From Pseudomonadota bacterium (GTDB lineage: Bacteria; Pseudomonadota; Alphaproteobacteria; Sphingomonadales; Sphingomonadaceae): a DNA stretch of 64,000 nt. A program made the position numbers and the translations under genes. Of the stretch, positions 16,612-27,200 are shown piece by piece. How positions within the stretch are numbered: position 1 is the stretch's first letter; each line of letters opens with the position of its first letter. The stretch is taken from the NCBI GenBank assembly GCA_023417515.1, contig JAEZFL010000088.1, positions 1-64,000 on the forward strand. Reading direction: 5' to 3'. The notes under the pieces are model-generated. The model was not told where the DNA came from. It worked only from the letters and a program-made list of their open reading frames with translations, and made no database searches.

Positions 16612-19499
16612 CAGGGCTGCTCCGGTTCGGGTTCGCCGACCGGTTCCAGGATCCGAGCCGGCGTGCGGATCGACTGGTGCGCGATGGCGATCAGGATCAG
16701 CGCCGTCGCTCCGACCACCAGCATGAACACGCCGAGGTCGAACAGCAACGCCGTGGCGAGCGGGATCTGGCCGAGCACCGGCAGGTCGAGATAGCGGAAC
16801 CAGGAGGTCAGGAACGGATAGCCGAAAAGCAGCGCGCCGAGCCCGGTGACCACCGCCACGAGGAGCCCGAGGCCTGCCCAGACAAGCGGCTGCACTCTCA
16901 GGCGGGCTTCGACTCGGCGGGTGCCCGACGCCATATATTGGAGGACGAGCGCGATCGACATCGTGATGCCGGCCGCGAAACCACCGCCCGGAAGGTCGTG
17001 GCCGCGGACCAGCAGGTAGAGCGCGAACACGATGATGACCGGGAACAGCCATTCCATGATCACGCGCGGAACGAACATGTAATCGGCCACCGTGTCGCCG
17101 GGCGCGCGGCCTTCGTCGGCGTCGTCGAAGGCGTCCTGCTTGCGCTGCTGAAGCGGGCTTCGGACGCTTTCCGGCGCCGGGCGGAAACGCCGCAGCAGGG
17201 AGAATACGGTCAGCGCGACGATGGCGAGAACGGTGATCTCGCCAAGCGTGTCGAAAGCGCGGAAATCGACCAGGATGACGTTGACGACGTTGCGGCCGCC
17301 GCCCTCGGAGTAGGAGCGCTCGATGAAGAAGCGCGAGATGGCGTCGGGCATCGGCCGGGTCATGACCGCATAGGACAGCAAGGTCATGCCGACCCCGGCC
17401 GCGATGGCGGTGATGAAGTCGGTCCCGCGCCGAAGCCGGACGCTGAGCGGCTTTCGCGCTTCCGGCCACACCTCGGGCAGCCGCTTCGGCAGCCACCTCA
17501 GGCCGAGCAGGAGGAGGACGGTTGTGACCGTCTCGACCAACAGCATGGTGAGGGCGAGATCGGGCGCGGACAGCCACACGAAGCTGATGCAGCAGACCAG
17601 GCCCGCCCCCGCCATCAGGACGAGCGAGGCGAGGCGATGATATTTGGCCTGCCAGGCGGCTCCGACCGCGCAGGCCGCGCCGACCACCCAGATGACGGCG
17701 AAGCCCGGATCGACGATCGTGCCGTTGTCGCTGACTGCGTAGCCGTAGCGCAGGAAGGGCAGCAGGGCGGCGAGCCCGGCGACGACGACCATCACCCTGA
17801 GCTGGATCTGGAGCCGGCGAGTCCCGAAGAAGCCCACGAGCCAGCGCGCGGCGGTGACGATCAGCGACAGCACGGTCTCGAACATCCGCCGTCCCTTGAG
17901 CCGGCCGAGCAGCGGCACCGCGCGGGCGGCGTTGAGGCGCTTGCCGAACAGCATGTAGCCGGCGACGCCGAGGACGAGCGCCGCGAAACTGAGCAGGAGC
18001 GGCTGGGTGAAGCCGTGCCACACCGCGAGGCTGTAGGCGGGGGTGAGGTCCCCGAGAACGGAGCGAACGGCGACATCCAGATACGGCCCGATCGTCAGCG
18101 CCGGGATGATTCCGACGACGAGGCAGGTGATGACGAGAATCTCGATCGGCATGCGCATCCAGCGCGGCGCTTCCTTGGGCTCGTGCGGCAGGCCCTCGGG
18201 CGGGGGGCCGAAGAAGCTCTGGTGGATGAAGCGCACCGAATAAAGCACGCTGAAGGTGAGGCCGACGGTGGCGAGCCACGGCATCGCCTGGTCGAGGAAG
18301 GTGTCGTTATAATCCTCGAGCGCCTCGGCGAGGAACATCTCCTTGGACAGGAAGCCGTTGAGTAGGGGTACGCCGGCCATCGCCGCGGCTGCGACCATCG
18401 CCAGGGTCGCGGTGATCGGCATGAAGCGGTAGAGCCCGCTCAGCTTCCTGAGGTCGCGCGTTCCGGTCTCGTGGTCGATGATCCCGACCGCCATGAACAG
18501 CGACGCCTTGAAAGTGGCGTGGTTCAGCGTGTGGAAGATCGCCGCGACCGCCGCCAGCGGGCTGCCGAGGCCGAGCAGAAGGACGATGAGGCCCAAATGG
18601 CTGATCGTCGAATAAGCGAGCAGGCCCTTGAGGTCCTGTTGGAAGATCGCCGCCCAGGCGCCGACGATCAGGGTCACCAGCCCGGTGGTGGTGACGATGA
18701 AATACCATTGGTCGGTTCCGGCGAGGACCGGCCACAGGCGGATGAGGACGAACACGCCCGCTTTCACCATCGTCGCGGAATGGAGGTAGGCGGAAACCGG
18801 CGTCGGCGCAGCCATTGCGTGCGGCAACCAGAAATGGAACGGGAATTGGGCGCTCTTGGTGAAGGCGCCGACCAGGATCAGGAGCAAGGCGGGCAGATAG
18901 AGGGTGCTCCCGCGGATAGCGCCGCCCGCCGCGAGCACGACGTCGAGATCGTAGCTTCCGACGACCTTGCCGATCAGAAGGACTCCGACCAGCAGGCACA
19001 GTCCGCCCGCCGCGGTGACGATCAGCGCCATTCGAGCGCCGCTGCGCGCGGCTTCGTTATGGTGCCAGTAGCCGATGAGGAGGAAGGAGAAGAGGCTGGT
19101 CAGCTCCCAGAAGAAGACCAGCTGGACGAGGTTGCCCGACAGGACGAGGCCGAGCATCGATCCCATGAACGCGAGCAGGAAGGAGAAGAAGCGCGGGACC
19201 GGGTCCTCCGGCGACATGTAATAGCGCGCGTAGAGGACGACGAGGAAACCGATCGCGAGGACCAGGAGCGCGAAGATCCACGACAGGCCGTCGAGCCGGA
19301 TGAGCAGGTTGAGGCCGAGCGACGGCAGCCATTCGATCTCGGCGCGGACCACCGCGCCGTCGGCGACCGAGGAATAAAGGATTGCGGCAAGCACCGTCCC
19401 GGCGAGCGCGATGGTGCCGGCCAGGATGCCTGCGGCGTCGCGCGCCCCGGATGGGAGGAAGGCAGCGATGAGGCTGCCCACGAATGGCAAGGCGAGCAT
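16611..19499 (-). CDS. phaAB: Pha/Mrp antiporter fused subunit AB
   Basis: This 962-residue protein joins subunit A (about residues 1-760: NuoL-like antiporter core with FTKSAQFPFHFWLPHAM and SAYLHSATMVKAGVF, then the DUF4040/MBH-type segment) to subunit B (about 800-950: FVPRVIMEWLFPVIIVFALYLLVRGHDLPGGGFAAG). Fused AB is the layout of alphaproteobacterial pha systems. First gene of the operon, so PhaAB-C-D-E-F-G forms a complete Na+ or K+/H+ antiporter for pH and cation homeostasis. ATG at 19499 is used; TTG three codons earlier (19508) is also possible. Confidence 0.94.
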   Translation of the reverse strand: MLALPFVGSLIAAFLPSGARDAAGILAGTIALAGTVLAAILYSSVADGAVVRAEIEWLPSLGLNLLIRLDGLSWIFALLVLAIGFLVVLYARYYMSPEDPVPRFFSFLLAFMGSMLGLVLSGNLVQLVFFWELTSLFSFLLIGYWHHNEAARSGARMALIVTAAGGLCLLVGVLLIGKVVGSYDLDVVLAAGGAIRGSTLYLPALLLILVGAFTKSAQFPFHFWLPHAMAAPTPVSAYLHSATMVKAGVFVLIRLWPVLAGTDQWYFIVTTTGLVTLIVGAWAAIFQQDLKGLLAYSTISHLGLIVLLLGLGSPLAAVAAIFHTLNHATFKASLFMAVGIIDHETGTRDLRKLSGLYRFMPITATLAMVAAAAMAGVPLLNGFLSKEMFLAEALEDYNDTFLDQAMPWLATVGLTFSVLYSVRFIHQSFFGPPPEGLPHEPKEAPRWMRMPIEILVITCLVVGIIPALTIGPYLDVAVRSVLGDLTPAYSLAVWHGFTQPLLLSFAALVLGVAGYMLFGKRLNAARAVPLLGRLKGRRMFETVLSLIVTAARWLVGFFGTRRLQIQLRVMVVVAGLAALLPFLRYGYAVSDNGTIVDPGFAVIWVVGAACAVGAAWQAKYHRLASLVLMAGAGLVCCISFVWLSAPDLALTMLLVETVTTVLLLLGLRWLPKRLPEVWPEARKPLSVRLRRGTDFITAIAAGVGMTLLSYAVMTRPMPDAISRFFIERSYSEGGGRNVVNVILVDFRAFDTLGEITVLAIVALTVFSLLRRFRPAPESVRSPLQQRKQDAFDDADEGRAPGDTVADYMFVPRVIMEWLFPVIIVFALYLLVRGHDLPGGGFAAGITMSIALVLQYMASGTRRVEARLRVQPLVWAGLGLLVAVVTGLGALLFGYPFLTSWFRYLDLPVLGQIPLATALLFDLGVFMLVVGATALILIAIAHQSIRTPARILEPVGEPEPEQP

Positions 19500-19737
19500 C
19501 AGCCACAACAGATTGTCGCCCGGCGCCGCTATCCCAACTCTCCCGTCCTGGAGGATTCAGCTTCGACCGCCGGCCGAGCTACGGCGCGCTTCGGCGCCGC
19601 GAGCCCGGACTAACCGGGCGCCGCGGCACGCGCCACAGCCCTAAAAACATTGCGGCGGCCGCGCATCAAGCGCCTTGTGGCCGAAATGGGCGACATTTCG
19701 CGGGAGAGGGCGCCGATCTGTCGTTGCGACGCGAGGG

Positions 19738-19950
19738 TCAGGGCAGAAAGACCACCGCGGAAACCATCCCCAGGGTCAGCAGGACGATACCCGAGACGGG
19801 CAGGATCCAGTCCTTCTCGTCCGCCCACATGTCGGCGGCTCCGGCCGGGGCTGGCTGATCGGTACGTCGCGACGCAACCTCGGCGAGGTGGCTGCCGAGC
19901 AGAATTCGCTCATTGTCGGCATGGTGAAGGCGGTTCTGGGCGGGTGTCAT
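19738..19950 (-). CDS. 70-residue single-span membrane protein
   Basis: A short frame with a ribosome site AAAGGACG before the ATG at 19950. The N-terminal 45 residues are polar (HADNERILLGSHLAEVASRR, then an Ala/Pro-rich linker). One C-terminal membrane helix follows (WILPVSGIVLLTLGMVSAVVFLP), and the protein ends directly at the membrane, as in tail-anchored proteins. It lies 93 bp after the 109-residue protein gene and may be co-transcribed. No family recognised. Confidence 0.65.
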   Translation of the reverse strand: MTPAQNRLHHADNERILLGSHLAEVASRRTDQPAPAGAADMWADEKDWILPVSGIVLLTLGMVSAVVFLP

Positions 19951-20043
19951 GGTTTCGTCCTTTCGTGTCGCGAAGCCGCGAGATTGTGGGTTGGGTGTCC
20001 GGCGCCTGGGCGCCGCTCGTCTGGTGATCGAAGAAAAAGTGGG

Positions 20044-20373
20044 TCAGGACGCCGGAAGCGCGCTCAGGACCCACCACAGCAGGCCGGCCGCGACGGCGGC
20101 GGGCATGGCGACGAAGCCCAGCAGCCGGTTCAGCGGCGTCCTGAGCTTGTGTCCATGGTCGCGGTGGAATGCGTCGATCTTTCCGGCGAGGCGCTCGTCT
20201 GCCGTGATCAGGGCGTAATCGAGCATCGGCAGATAGGGATAGGCCCCGACCAGCCGCGCGATCTCCTCTCTGCTGAGATGGGGATAGCGGTCCAGCAACG
20301 TCTCGACCTCGAGGGCGGTCTGAGAGGGCGACCGCGCTCGCGAATAAGGATTGGAATAGGCCAGACCAGCCAT
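20044..20373 (-). CDS. 109-residue tail-anchored hypothetical protein
   Basis: The ATG at 20373 is preceded by AAAGGAG. The soluble part contains ALEVETLLDRYPHLSREEIARLVGAYPYLPMLDYALITADERLAGKIDAFHRDHG, which looks like two helical hairpins with repeated aromatic/Leu-Pro spacing. A C-terminal membrane helix follows (LLGFVAMPAAVAAGLLWWVLSALPAS). Same strand as the 70-residue protein, whose layout is the same (soluble N-part, membrane tail). Function unknown. Confidence 0.7.
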   Translation of the reverse strand: MAGLAYSNPYSRARSPSQTALEVETLLDRYPHLSREEIARLVGAYPYLPMLDYALITADERLAGKIDAFHRDHGHKLRTPLNRLLGFVAMPAAVAAGLLWWVLSALPAS

Positions 20374-20509
20374 GAGATGCTCCTTTGCGCGGGCGGGAGG
20401 CGGCAATGCGCGCCACTCCGCCGATGACGACTAGTAAATCGCCAGGCACCGAAGCTTTCGTGACTAGATTTCGATCGGATGGATAAAGTTTCGGATGCCT
20501 CGCAGTTCA

Positions 20510-20542
20510 CCGGACGCAAGCGCTGGCGAAGCGCGCGTCCGG
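20510..20542 (-). terminator. Stem-loop downstream of the amino-acid permease
   Basis: An 8-bp perfect stem CCGGACGC / GCGTCCGG encloses a 17-base loop that can pair further through GCGC repeats. It lies about 90 bp past the permease stop, on the minus-strand exit, and before the 109-residue gene. No T tract; termination is plausible only. Confidence 0.4.
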
Positions 20543-20630
20543 CTAGCCGCCGATTTGGAGGCGCTGGGGCTCCCAAACAATTCTGATCGCGTGGTCCTTC
20601 ATGCTCCTAATAGCATGGGGTCCGGGGAAT

Positions 20631-22064
20631 TTATTTCAAGGCCGTCGGCGCCTGCTTGAGCGCTGCCCCGGCGACGCTGTTGCGGCCCGCATAGGCGACG
20701 TAGAGCGCGACTCCGGCGACGTTCCACATCAGGAACCACAATTGCGTCTGCTGCGGCAGGCTGGCGAACAGATAGGCGCATCCGGCGATCGCCACTGGGC
20801 CGACCAGCCAGGCGGCCGGCGTGCGGTAGCCGCGCGGCGCGTCCGGCGCCCGGCGGCGCATGATCAGCATGCACAAGGCGACCGCGCTGAACGCAACGAG
20901 CGTGCCCGCATTGGCCAGCGCGACGATCTCGTCGAGCGGGAAGAAAGCCGCGATGCCGCCGACGATGAACACCGTGAAGAGCGTCGTGCGCACCGGGGCG
21001 CCGCGGTGGGAGACTTGCGCCAGGCCGCGCGGCAGGAGGCCGTCGCGCGCCATCACGAAGAAGATTCGGCTCTGGCCGTAGAAGAAGGCGAGGATCACCG
21101 TCGGCAGGGCGATCACCGCCGACAATGCGAGGAAATGGGCGGCGTCGGGCTGGTCGAGCTCGCGCAGGATCAGCGCCAGCGGCTCGGGGCTGTTGGCGAA
21201 GCTGGTGAATGGAGTCGCGCCCAGGGCCACGGCCGCGATCACGGTGTAGATCGCAGCGCAGGCCAGCATCGATCCGATGATCCCGATGGCCAGGTCGCGC
21301 TTCGGGTTCCTGGTTTCCTCGGCCGCGGTGGCGATGGCGTCGAAGCCGTAGAAAGCCGAGAAGATGATCGCCGCCGCCGCCATCACGCCGCGCTCGACGC
21401 CGTCGGGGCCCATCGTCTTGGCGAAGCCATAGGGGCTGAAGGGCTGCAGGTTGGCGCTGTCGAAATGGGGCAGGGCGACCACCACGAACAGCGTCAGGGC
21501 GGCGAGCTTCAGCAACACCAGAAGCGCGTTGACGAGGGCGCTCTTGCGGGTCCCGGCGATCAGCATCGCCGCGATCACGCCGATGATGAAGACCGCCGGC
21601 AGGTTGATGATGCCGCCGGCATGGGGGCCCCGCATCAGGGCCATCGGGATCCCGGCCCAGTCATGGAGCAGGGGCGCGGCATAGCCCGACCAGCCGACCG
21701 CGACCGCGCTCACCACCAGGCTGTATTCGAGGATGAGGCTCCAGCCGATCACCCAGGCGACGAGTTCGCCGATGACGACGTAGGAATAGGTGTAGGCGCT
21801 GCCCGAGGCGGGGATCATCGTCGCCATCTCGGCATAAGCGAGCGCCGCGCAGGCGCAGACGAAACCGGCGATGACGAAGGATAGGAGGACGGCCGGGCCG
21901 GCCTTGTCCGCGCCGACTCCGATCAATGTGAGGATTCCGGTGCCGACGATCGCGCCGACGCCGAGCGCGACCAGGTGGGGCCAGCTCATCGTTCGGGCGA
22001 GGACGTGTCCGTCCGCGGGGCTCGCATCGGCGTCGAGCCGCTTGCGGACGTTCCAATGCCTCAC
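20631..22064 (-). CDS. APC-superfamily amino-acid permease
   Basis: A 477-residue permease with twelve membrane segments. The first helices show the APC substrate/sodium-site glycines (GVGAIVGTGILTLIGVGA), and YGFDAIATAAEETRNPKRDL is the helix 6 / loop signature of the cationic amino-acid transporter (CAT/YfnA-like) branch. Probable import of an amino acid, possibly cationic. It follows a 39-residue membrane peptide gene on the same strand and is divergent from an Lrp-type regulator, the likely controller. Confidence 0.9.
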   Translation of the reverse strand: MRHWNVRKRLDADASPADGHVLARTMSWPHLVALGVGAIVGTGILTLIGVGADKAGPAVLLSFVIAGFVCACAALAYAEMATMIPASGSAYTYSYVVIGELVAWVIGWSLILEYSLVVSAVAVGWSGYAAPLLHDWAGIPMALMRGPHAGGIINLPAVFIIGVIAAMLIAGTRKSALVNALLVLLKLAALTLFVVVALPHFDSANLQPFSPYGFAKTMGPDGVERGVMAAAAIIFSAFYGFDAIATAAEETRNPKRDLAIGIIGSMLACAAIYTVIAAVALGATPFTSFANSPEPLALILRELDQPDAAHFLALSAVIALPTVILAFFYGQSRIFFVMARDGLLPRGLAQVSHRGAPVRTTLFTVFIVGGIAAFFPLDEIVALANAGTLVAFSAVALCMLIMRRRAPDAPRGYRTPAAWLVGPVAIAGCAYLFASLPQQTQLWFLMWNVAGVALYVAYAGRNSVAGAALKQAPTALK

Positions 22065-22138
22065 GAAACCCCTTTCGTCGGCCGGCCCGCGGCGGATCGG
22101 CTATGCAGCCGATCCTGCCGGCGCGGACCGGTGGTGCG

Positions 22139-22258
22139 TCAGCCGGCGATCAGCCGGCTCGCAACGATCGCGGCGGGAAGGCCGACGATCAGGATGGTGC
22201 CGAACCAAAGGGTCGGGAAATCCTCGCCCGAAGTCCGGGCTTTCTCGTTCGAAGCCAT
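22139..22258 (-). CDS. 39-residue single-span membrane peptide upstream of the permease
   Basis: The reading frame MASNEKARTSGEDFPTLWFG... has a textbook ribosome site (AAAGGAGG, 8 bp before the ATG). A polar N terminus of about 15 residues is followed by one hydrophobic helix (LWFGTILIVGLPAAIVASRLIAG). The gene sits 74 bp before the permease on the same strand, the layout expected of a small accessory subunit. No family recognised. Confidence 0.65.
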   Translation of the reverse strand: MASNEKARTSGEDFPTLWFGTILIVGLPAAIVASRLIAG

Positions 22259-22392
22259 GATATGCCTCCTTTCCGGTGTGGGCGGCGCTCGCACGGGCGC
22301 AGCGTCCGTCCCAATCTTTCTACCGGATGGCGCGCCGCATTTGGCATCGAAGGTGTTGACGATCGCCGCAGAGTCTGCGGTTTGGGGCGACG

Positions 22393-22872
22393 ATGAACGC
22401 AGAAAATCGCCTGGACCGGATCGACCGGAAGATCTTGCGGGCCCTTCAGGCCGAGGGCCGGCTGACCAACCAGGCGCTCGCCGAGCGAGTCGCCTTGTCG
22501 CCGAGCGCCTGCCTGGCGCGCGTCCGCCGCCTCGAGCGGATCGGCGTCATCGAGGGCTATCATGCCCGGCTCGACCCGTTCCGCCTGGATATCGGCCTCG
22601 TCCTGTTCGCCGAAGTGACCCTGGAGGGGCGCGACCCCGACGAGCAGGCCCGGTTCGAGAAGGCGCTGGAGACCTGTCCGCAGATCGTCGAGGCTTCGAG
22701 CGTCAGCGGCGACGTCGACTACCTGCTCAAGGTGGTGGCCGCGGACATGGCGGAATGGACCCGCCTCAAGGAAGCGATGATCGGCGGCGGCCTCGGCGTG
22801 CGCCGAATCACCACCCATGTGCTGATGAGCAAGCCGCGCATCTTCACCGGCTACCCCGTGCCGGATTCCTGA
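22393..22872 (+). CDS. Lrp/AsnC-family transcriptional regulator
   Basis: A 159-residue protein: N-terminal helix-turn-helix (LDRIDRKILRALQAEGRLTNQALAERVALSPSACLARVRRLERIGVI), then the RAM ligand-binding domain (about 70-150; VEASSVSGDVDYLLKVVAADM). Such regulators sense amino acids. Divergent from the permease unit with a 134-bp gap, so it probably controls that unit and itself. Convergent end with the efflux outer-membrane gene. Confidence 0.93.
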   Translation: MNAENRLDRIDRKILRALQAEGRLTNQALAERVALSPSACLARVRRLERIGVIEGYHARLDPFRLDIGLVLFAEVTLEGRDPDEQARFEKALETCPQIVEASSVSGDVDYLLKVVAADMAEWTRLKEAMIGGGLGVRRITTHVLMSKPRIFTGYPVPDS

Positions 22873-22894
22873 CGGCGCTCGAACCGGCTTGCGC

Positions 22895-24280
22895 TTAGGC
22901 TTGCCAGCCGCCGCCGAGCGCGAGGAACAGCGAGATCGCATTGTTCGAAAGCTGCGCCTCGGCCGAGGCGAGCGCGGCTTCCGTCTGGGCGACGGTGCGC
23001 TCGGCGTCGAGCACGATCTGGAAGCTTTCGCGGCCGGCCTGGTAGCGCAGCCGGGCGATCCGTGCCGCCTCCTGCCCGTTGGCCCGAGCACGCCGAAGCG
23101 CGGCGACCCGGTCGAGCTCGCGCGCATAGCGAGTCAGCGCGCTTTCGGTTTCCTCGAGCGCGCGCAGCCAGGTGCCGTCGAAGCGCGCCAGCGCGGCGTC
23201 GGCGCCGGCCTCCGCCTGGGCGATTCGCGAACGCGCGACCGCGACGTTGGGGAAGCTCCAGCTGATCAGCGGGCCGAGGCTGAAGCGGAACCCGTCGCCG
23301 GAGACGAGGCCGCCCAGCGACGACGCGGTCGAGCCGAGCGAGGCGCCGAGGCTGATATTGGGATAGAGCTCGGCGGTGGCCACACCGATCCGGGCCGTGG
23401 CGGCGGCGAGCTCGCGCTCCGCGGCGCGGATGTCGGGCCGGCGCGCGAGCAACGATGCGCCGTCGCCCACGGGGATTGGCCGATCCAGCGCCGGCGGGGT
23501 CGCGCAGGCGGCGACGATCCGCGGAAATTCCGCGGGCGGCCGGCCCGTCATCACCGACAGCCGGTAGAGCGCGGTCTGCCGCTGCGCTTCCAGCGTCGGG
23601 ATCGCCGCGCGGCTCTGCTCGAGCAAGGCGCCGGCCTGGCTCGTCTCGAGCGCCGTGGCGCGGCCGCCCTCGAGGAGCCGTTGCGTCAGGTCGAATGTCT
23701 GCTCCTGGATCCGCACGGTGTCGCGGGCGACGTCGAGCTGGCGCCCGGCGCTGCACGCGTCGGCATAGGCCCGCGCTGTCTCGGCGGCGACCGTGACCCG
23801 GGTGAGATCGAATGCCGCCTGAACGGCCTCGACGTCGGCTCGGCTGGCTTCGGTCGCCCTTCGGATCCGCCCGAACAGGTCGAGCTGGTAGCCGACGTCG
23901 AAACCGGCATCGAAGGTCGTGTCCGCGCCGCCGGGTCCGGGCTGGTCGGCATAGCCGGCGGTGCCGCTCACCGTCGTCGAGGGCAATCGGCCGGCGCGCG
24001 TCTCGCGAAGCGCGGCACGCGCCTGGGCGAGGTTGGCGGCGGCGACCCGAAGGTCGGTGTTCCTGGCCAGCGCCTGCTCGACGAGGCCGTCGAGCACTGG
24101 GTCCTGGAACAGGCTCCACCAGCGCCCCGGAGGCTCGTCGCCGGTGAAGGCCGGGGAGACCGTCCCGACGAAGCCGGTCTGGGCCGGCGCCTGCGGGGCG
24201 GGTGAGCGATAGTCGGGACCGACCGTGGTGCAGGCGGCCAGCGTCAGCGCGGCGGTGGCGGCGAGGAGGATGTGCTTCAT
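22895..24280 (-). CDS. RND efflux outer-membrane lipoprotein (NodT/OprM family)
   Basis: A 461-residue TolC-like channel. It has a lipoprotein signal with lipobox LAAC (Cys at about residue 17) followed by TTVGPDY, as in OprM. Two repeated outer-membrane-efflux domains follow, with typical AR-rich helices (LARNTDLRVAAANLAQARAALRETRAGRLPS). Third gene of the efflux operon; the ATG overlaps the stop of the pump gene (ATGA). Confidence 0.94.
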   Translation of the reverse strand: MKHILLAATAALTLAACTTVGPDYRSPAPQAPAQTGFVGTVSPAFTGDEPPGRWWSLFQDPVLDGLVEQALARNTDLRVAAANLAQARAALRETRAGRLPSTTVSGTAGYADQPGPGGADTTFDAGFDVGYQLDLFGRIRRATEASRADVEAVQAAFDLTRVTVAAETARAYADACSAGRQLDVARDTVRIQEQTFDLTQRLLEGGRATALETSQAGALLEQSRAAIPTLEAQRQTALYRLSVMTGRPPAEFPRIVAACATPPALDRPIPVGDGASLLARRPDIRAAERELAAATARIGVATAELYPNISLGASLGSTASSLGGLVSGDGFRFSLGPLISWSFPNVAVARSRIAQAEAGADAALARFDGTWLRALEETESALTRYARELDRVAALRRARANGQEAARIARLRYQAGRESFQIVLDAERTVAQTEAALASAEAQLSNNAISLFLALGGGWQA

Positions 24281-27200
24281 GTCGTTGCTCCACCGTCGCT
24301 CGGCAGCGGGTCATGCGCGGTCCCGCCATAGGAGGTCGGGTAGACATTCTCCTCGGGGCGCTTCGGGAAGCGCATTCCGAGGGCGCGCATCACCACGTAG
24401 AAGACGGGCGTGAAGATGAGTCCGAAGATGGTGACCCCGAGCATGCCGAACACCACGGCGGTGCCGAGCGCCTGGCGCATCTCGGCGCCCGGCCCGACCG
24501 CGATGGCGAGCGGAAGGACTCCGAAGATGAAGGCGAAGCTGGTCATCAGGATCGGCCGAAGCCGCTGCCGGGCGGCGGTCACCGCGGCCTCGAAGCGGTC
24601 CATCCCCTGCTCCTCTTCTGCCTGCTTGGCGAATTCGACGATGAGGATGGCGTTCTTGGCCGCGAGCGCGACGAGCACGACGAGGCCGACCTGGGTGAGG
24701 ATGTTGTTGTCCATGCCGCGAAGCATGACCCCGAACAATGCCGCGAGGATGCACATCGGAACGATGAGGATGACCGCCATCGGAAGCGTCAGCGCCTCAT
24801 ATTGAGCGGCGAGCACCAGGAACACGAACAGCACCGCGAGCAGGAAGATCAGCGCCGAGCTGCTGCCCGCCGCTTTCTCCTGATAAGCGAGGCTGGTCCA
24901 TTCGTAGCTCATGCCCTGCGGAAGCGTCGCGGAGGCGAGCTCCTCCATCACGGTCAGGGCGTCGCCCGACGACACGCCGGGGGCCGCCTGGCCCTGAAGC
25001 TCGACCGCCGGGAACATGTTGTAGCGGACCACGCGCGACGGGCCGCTGTCGTTGCGCAGCGTCGCGACCGAGGCGAGCGGCACCATCTCGCCGCTCACCG
25101 AGCGGACCTGGAGCCGGCCGATGTCGGCAAGGTCGTCGCGCGCCGACGGCTCCGCCTGGGCGGTCACCCGGAAGGTGCGTCCGAGCAGGTTGAAGTCGTT
25201 GACGTAGGACGATCCCATATAGGTGCCGAGCGCCTCGTAGACCTGCGCCGGCTGGACTCCGAGCAGCTGCGCCCGGTCGCGGTCGATATCCGCCTCGATG
25301 CGCGGCGAGCCGGTGTTGAAGGTCGAGAAGACCTGGGTCACTTCCGGCCGCTGCGCCGCCGCTCCCATCATCGCGAAATTGGCCTGTTCGAGCGCGCGGT
25401 AGCCGGCGCCGGAGCGGTCCTGGATCATCATGGTGAAGCCGTTGCCGGTGCCGAGGCCCGGGACCGCGGGAGGCGCGATGACGAAGACGTTGGCTTCCTC
25501 GATCGCCCCGCCCATCGCCATCGTCAGGGCCTGCGACAATTCGTTGGCCGACAGCCCCTCGCCGCGGTCCGCCCAGTCGGCGAGCTTGACGAACATGGTG
25601 CCGGCGTTGGAGGCCTGCGAGAAGCTGGAGCCGTCGAGGCCGGCGAGGGTCGTGGCGTCGACCACACCGTGCTGGGCGCGAACGATGTCGTAGGCGCGCT
25701 TCAGGACCTCGCTGGTGCGCTCGAGCGAGGCGCCGGGCGGAAGCTGGACGACGCCGATCAGGACGCCCTGGTCCTGCTCCGGAATGAAGCCGGTCGGGGT
25801 CGCCGTGAGCTGCCAGCCGGTGAGGCCGAGCAGGCCCGCATAGACGATCAGCATCATTCCGGTCCGGCGGACCAGGCGCGCGGTGAGACGGCCGTAGCGG
25901 TCCGAGAGCCAGTCGAAGCCGGCGTTGAACTTGGCCGCGCCGATTCGGACCGGCCGCAGAAGCCGATGGCCATGCTCGACCTCGGTCGCCCTGTGCGGCT
26001 TCAGCAGCAGCGCGGCCATGGCCGGTGACAGGGTCAGCGACACGAGCAGGGAGATGATCGAGGCGGCGGCGATCGTCACCGCGAACTGGCGGTAGAAGAT
26101 GCCGGGGATTCCGGACACGAACGCGGTCGGCACGAACACCGCGGTCAGGACGAGGCCGATCGCGATCAGCGCGCCCGACACTTCGCGCATGGTCTGGTGG
26201 GCGGCCTCGCGCGGGGTCAGGCCGTTGCGGACGTGCTTCTCCACCGCCTCGACCACGACGATGGCGTCGTCGACGACGATTCCGACGGCGAGCACGAGCG
26301 CGAACAGCGACAGCGAGTTGATCGAGAAGCCGAGCGCCAGCTGCACCGCGAAGGTGCCGACCAGGGCGACCGGGATGGCGACGATCGGGATGATCGCGGC
26401 GCGCCAGGTCTGAAGGAAGACCATGACGACGAGGATGACGAGCAGGATGGCCTCGACCAGGGTCGTCTGCACCGCCTCCACCGAAGCCGCGACATATTCG
26501 GTCGGGTTGTAGGGGATGGAGTGGACCATTCCGGGCGGGAAGTCGCGCGATGCCGCCTCGACCTCGTCGATCACGAGCTGGGCCGCGTCCAGAGCATTGG
26601 CGCCGGGCTGCTGGATGACGGCGAGGGCGACTCCGCGCTTGCCGCCGAACGAGCCCTGGATTCCGTAATCCTGGCTTCCGAGCTCGACCCGGGCCACGTC
26701 GCGCACCCGGGTGAGGGCGCCCGACGAGTCGCTCTTGATCACCACGTCGGCGAACTGCGCCGGGTCGTTGAGCCGCCCCTGAACCTCGATCGGGAGCTGG
26801 AAGGCCGGGCTTCCGGCGCCGTACGGCGGCTGGCCGATCGCGCCGCCGGCGACCTGGACGTTCTGCGCTCGGAGCGCCTGGATGATCTCGCCGGCGGTGA
26901 GGTTGCGGGCGGCCGCCTTGTCGGGGTCGATCCACACCCGCATCGAATAATTGCCGCCGCCGAACACCATCACCCCGCCGACGCCTTCGAGGCGGAGCAG
27001 GCGGTCGCGCAGGTTGGTGTTGGCGTAATTGCCGAGATAATCGACGTCGAGATTGGGATCCGTGGAGGTCAGCGCCACGATCATCAGGAAGCCGGTCGAC
27101 TGCTTGTTCACGGTGACGCCGATTTGACGCACCTGCTCCGGCAGCCGCGGCTCGGCGAGCGCGACGCGGTTCTGGACCAGCACCTGCGCGGCATCGAGGT

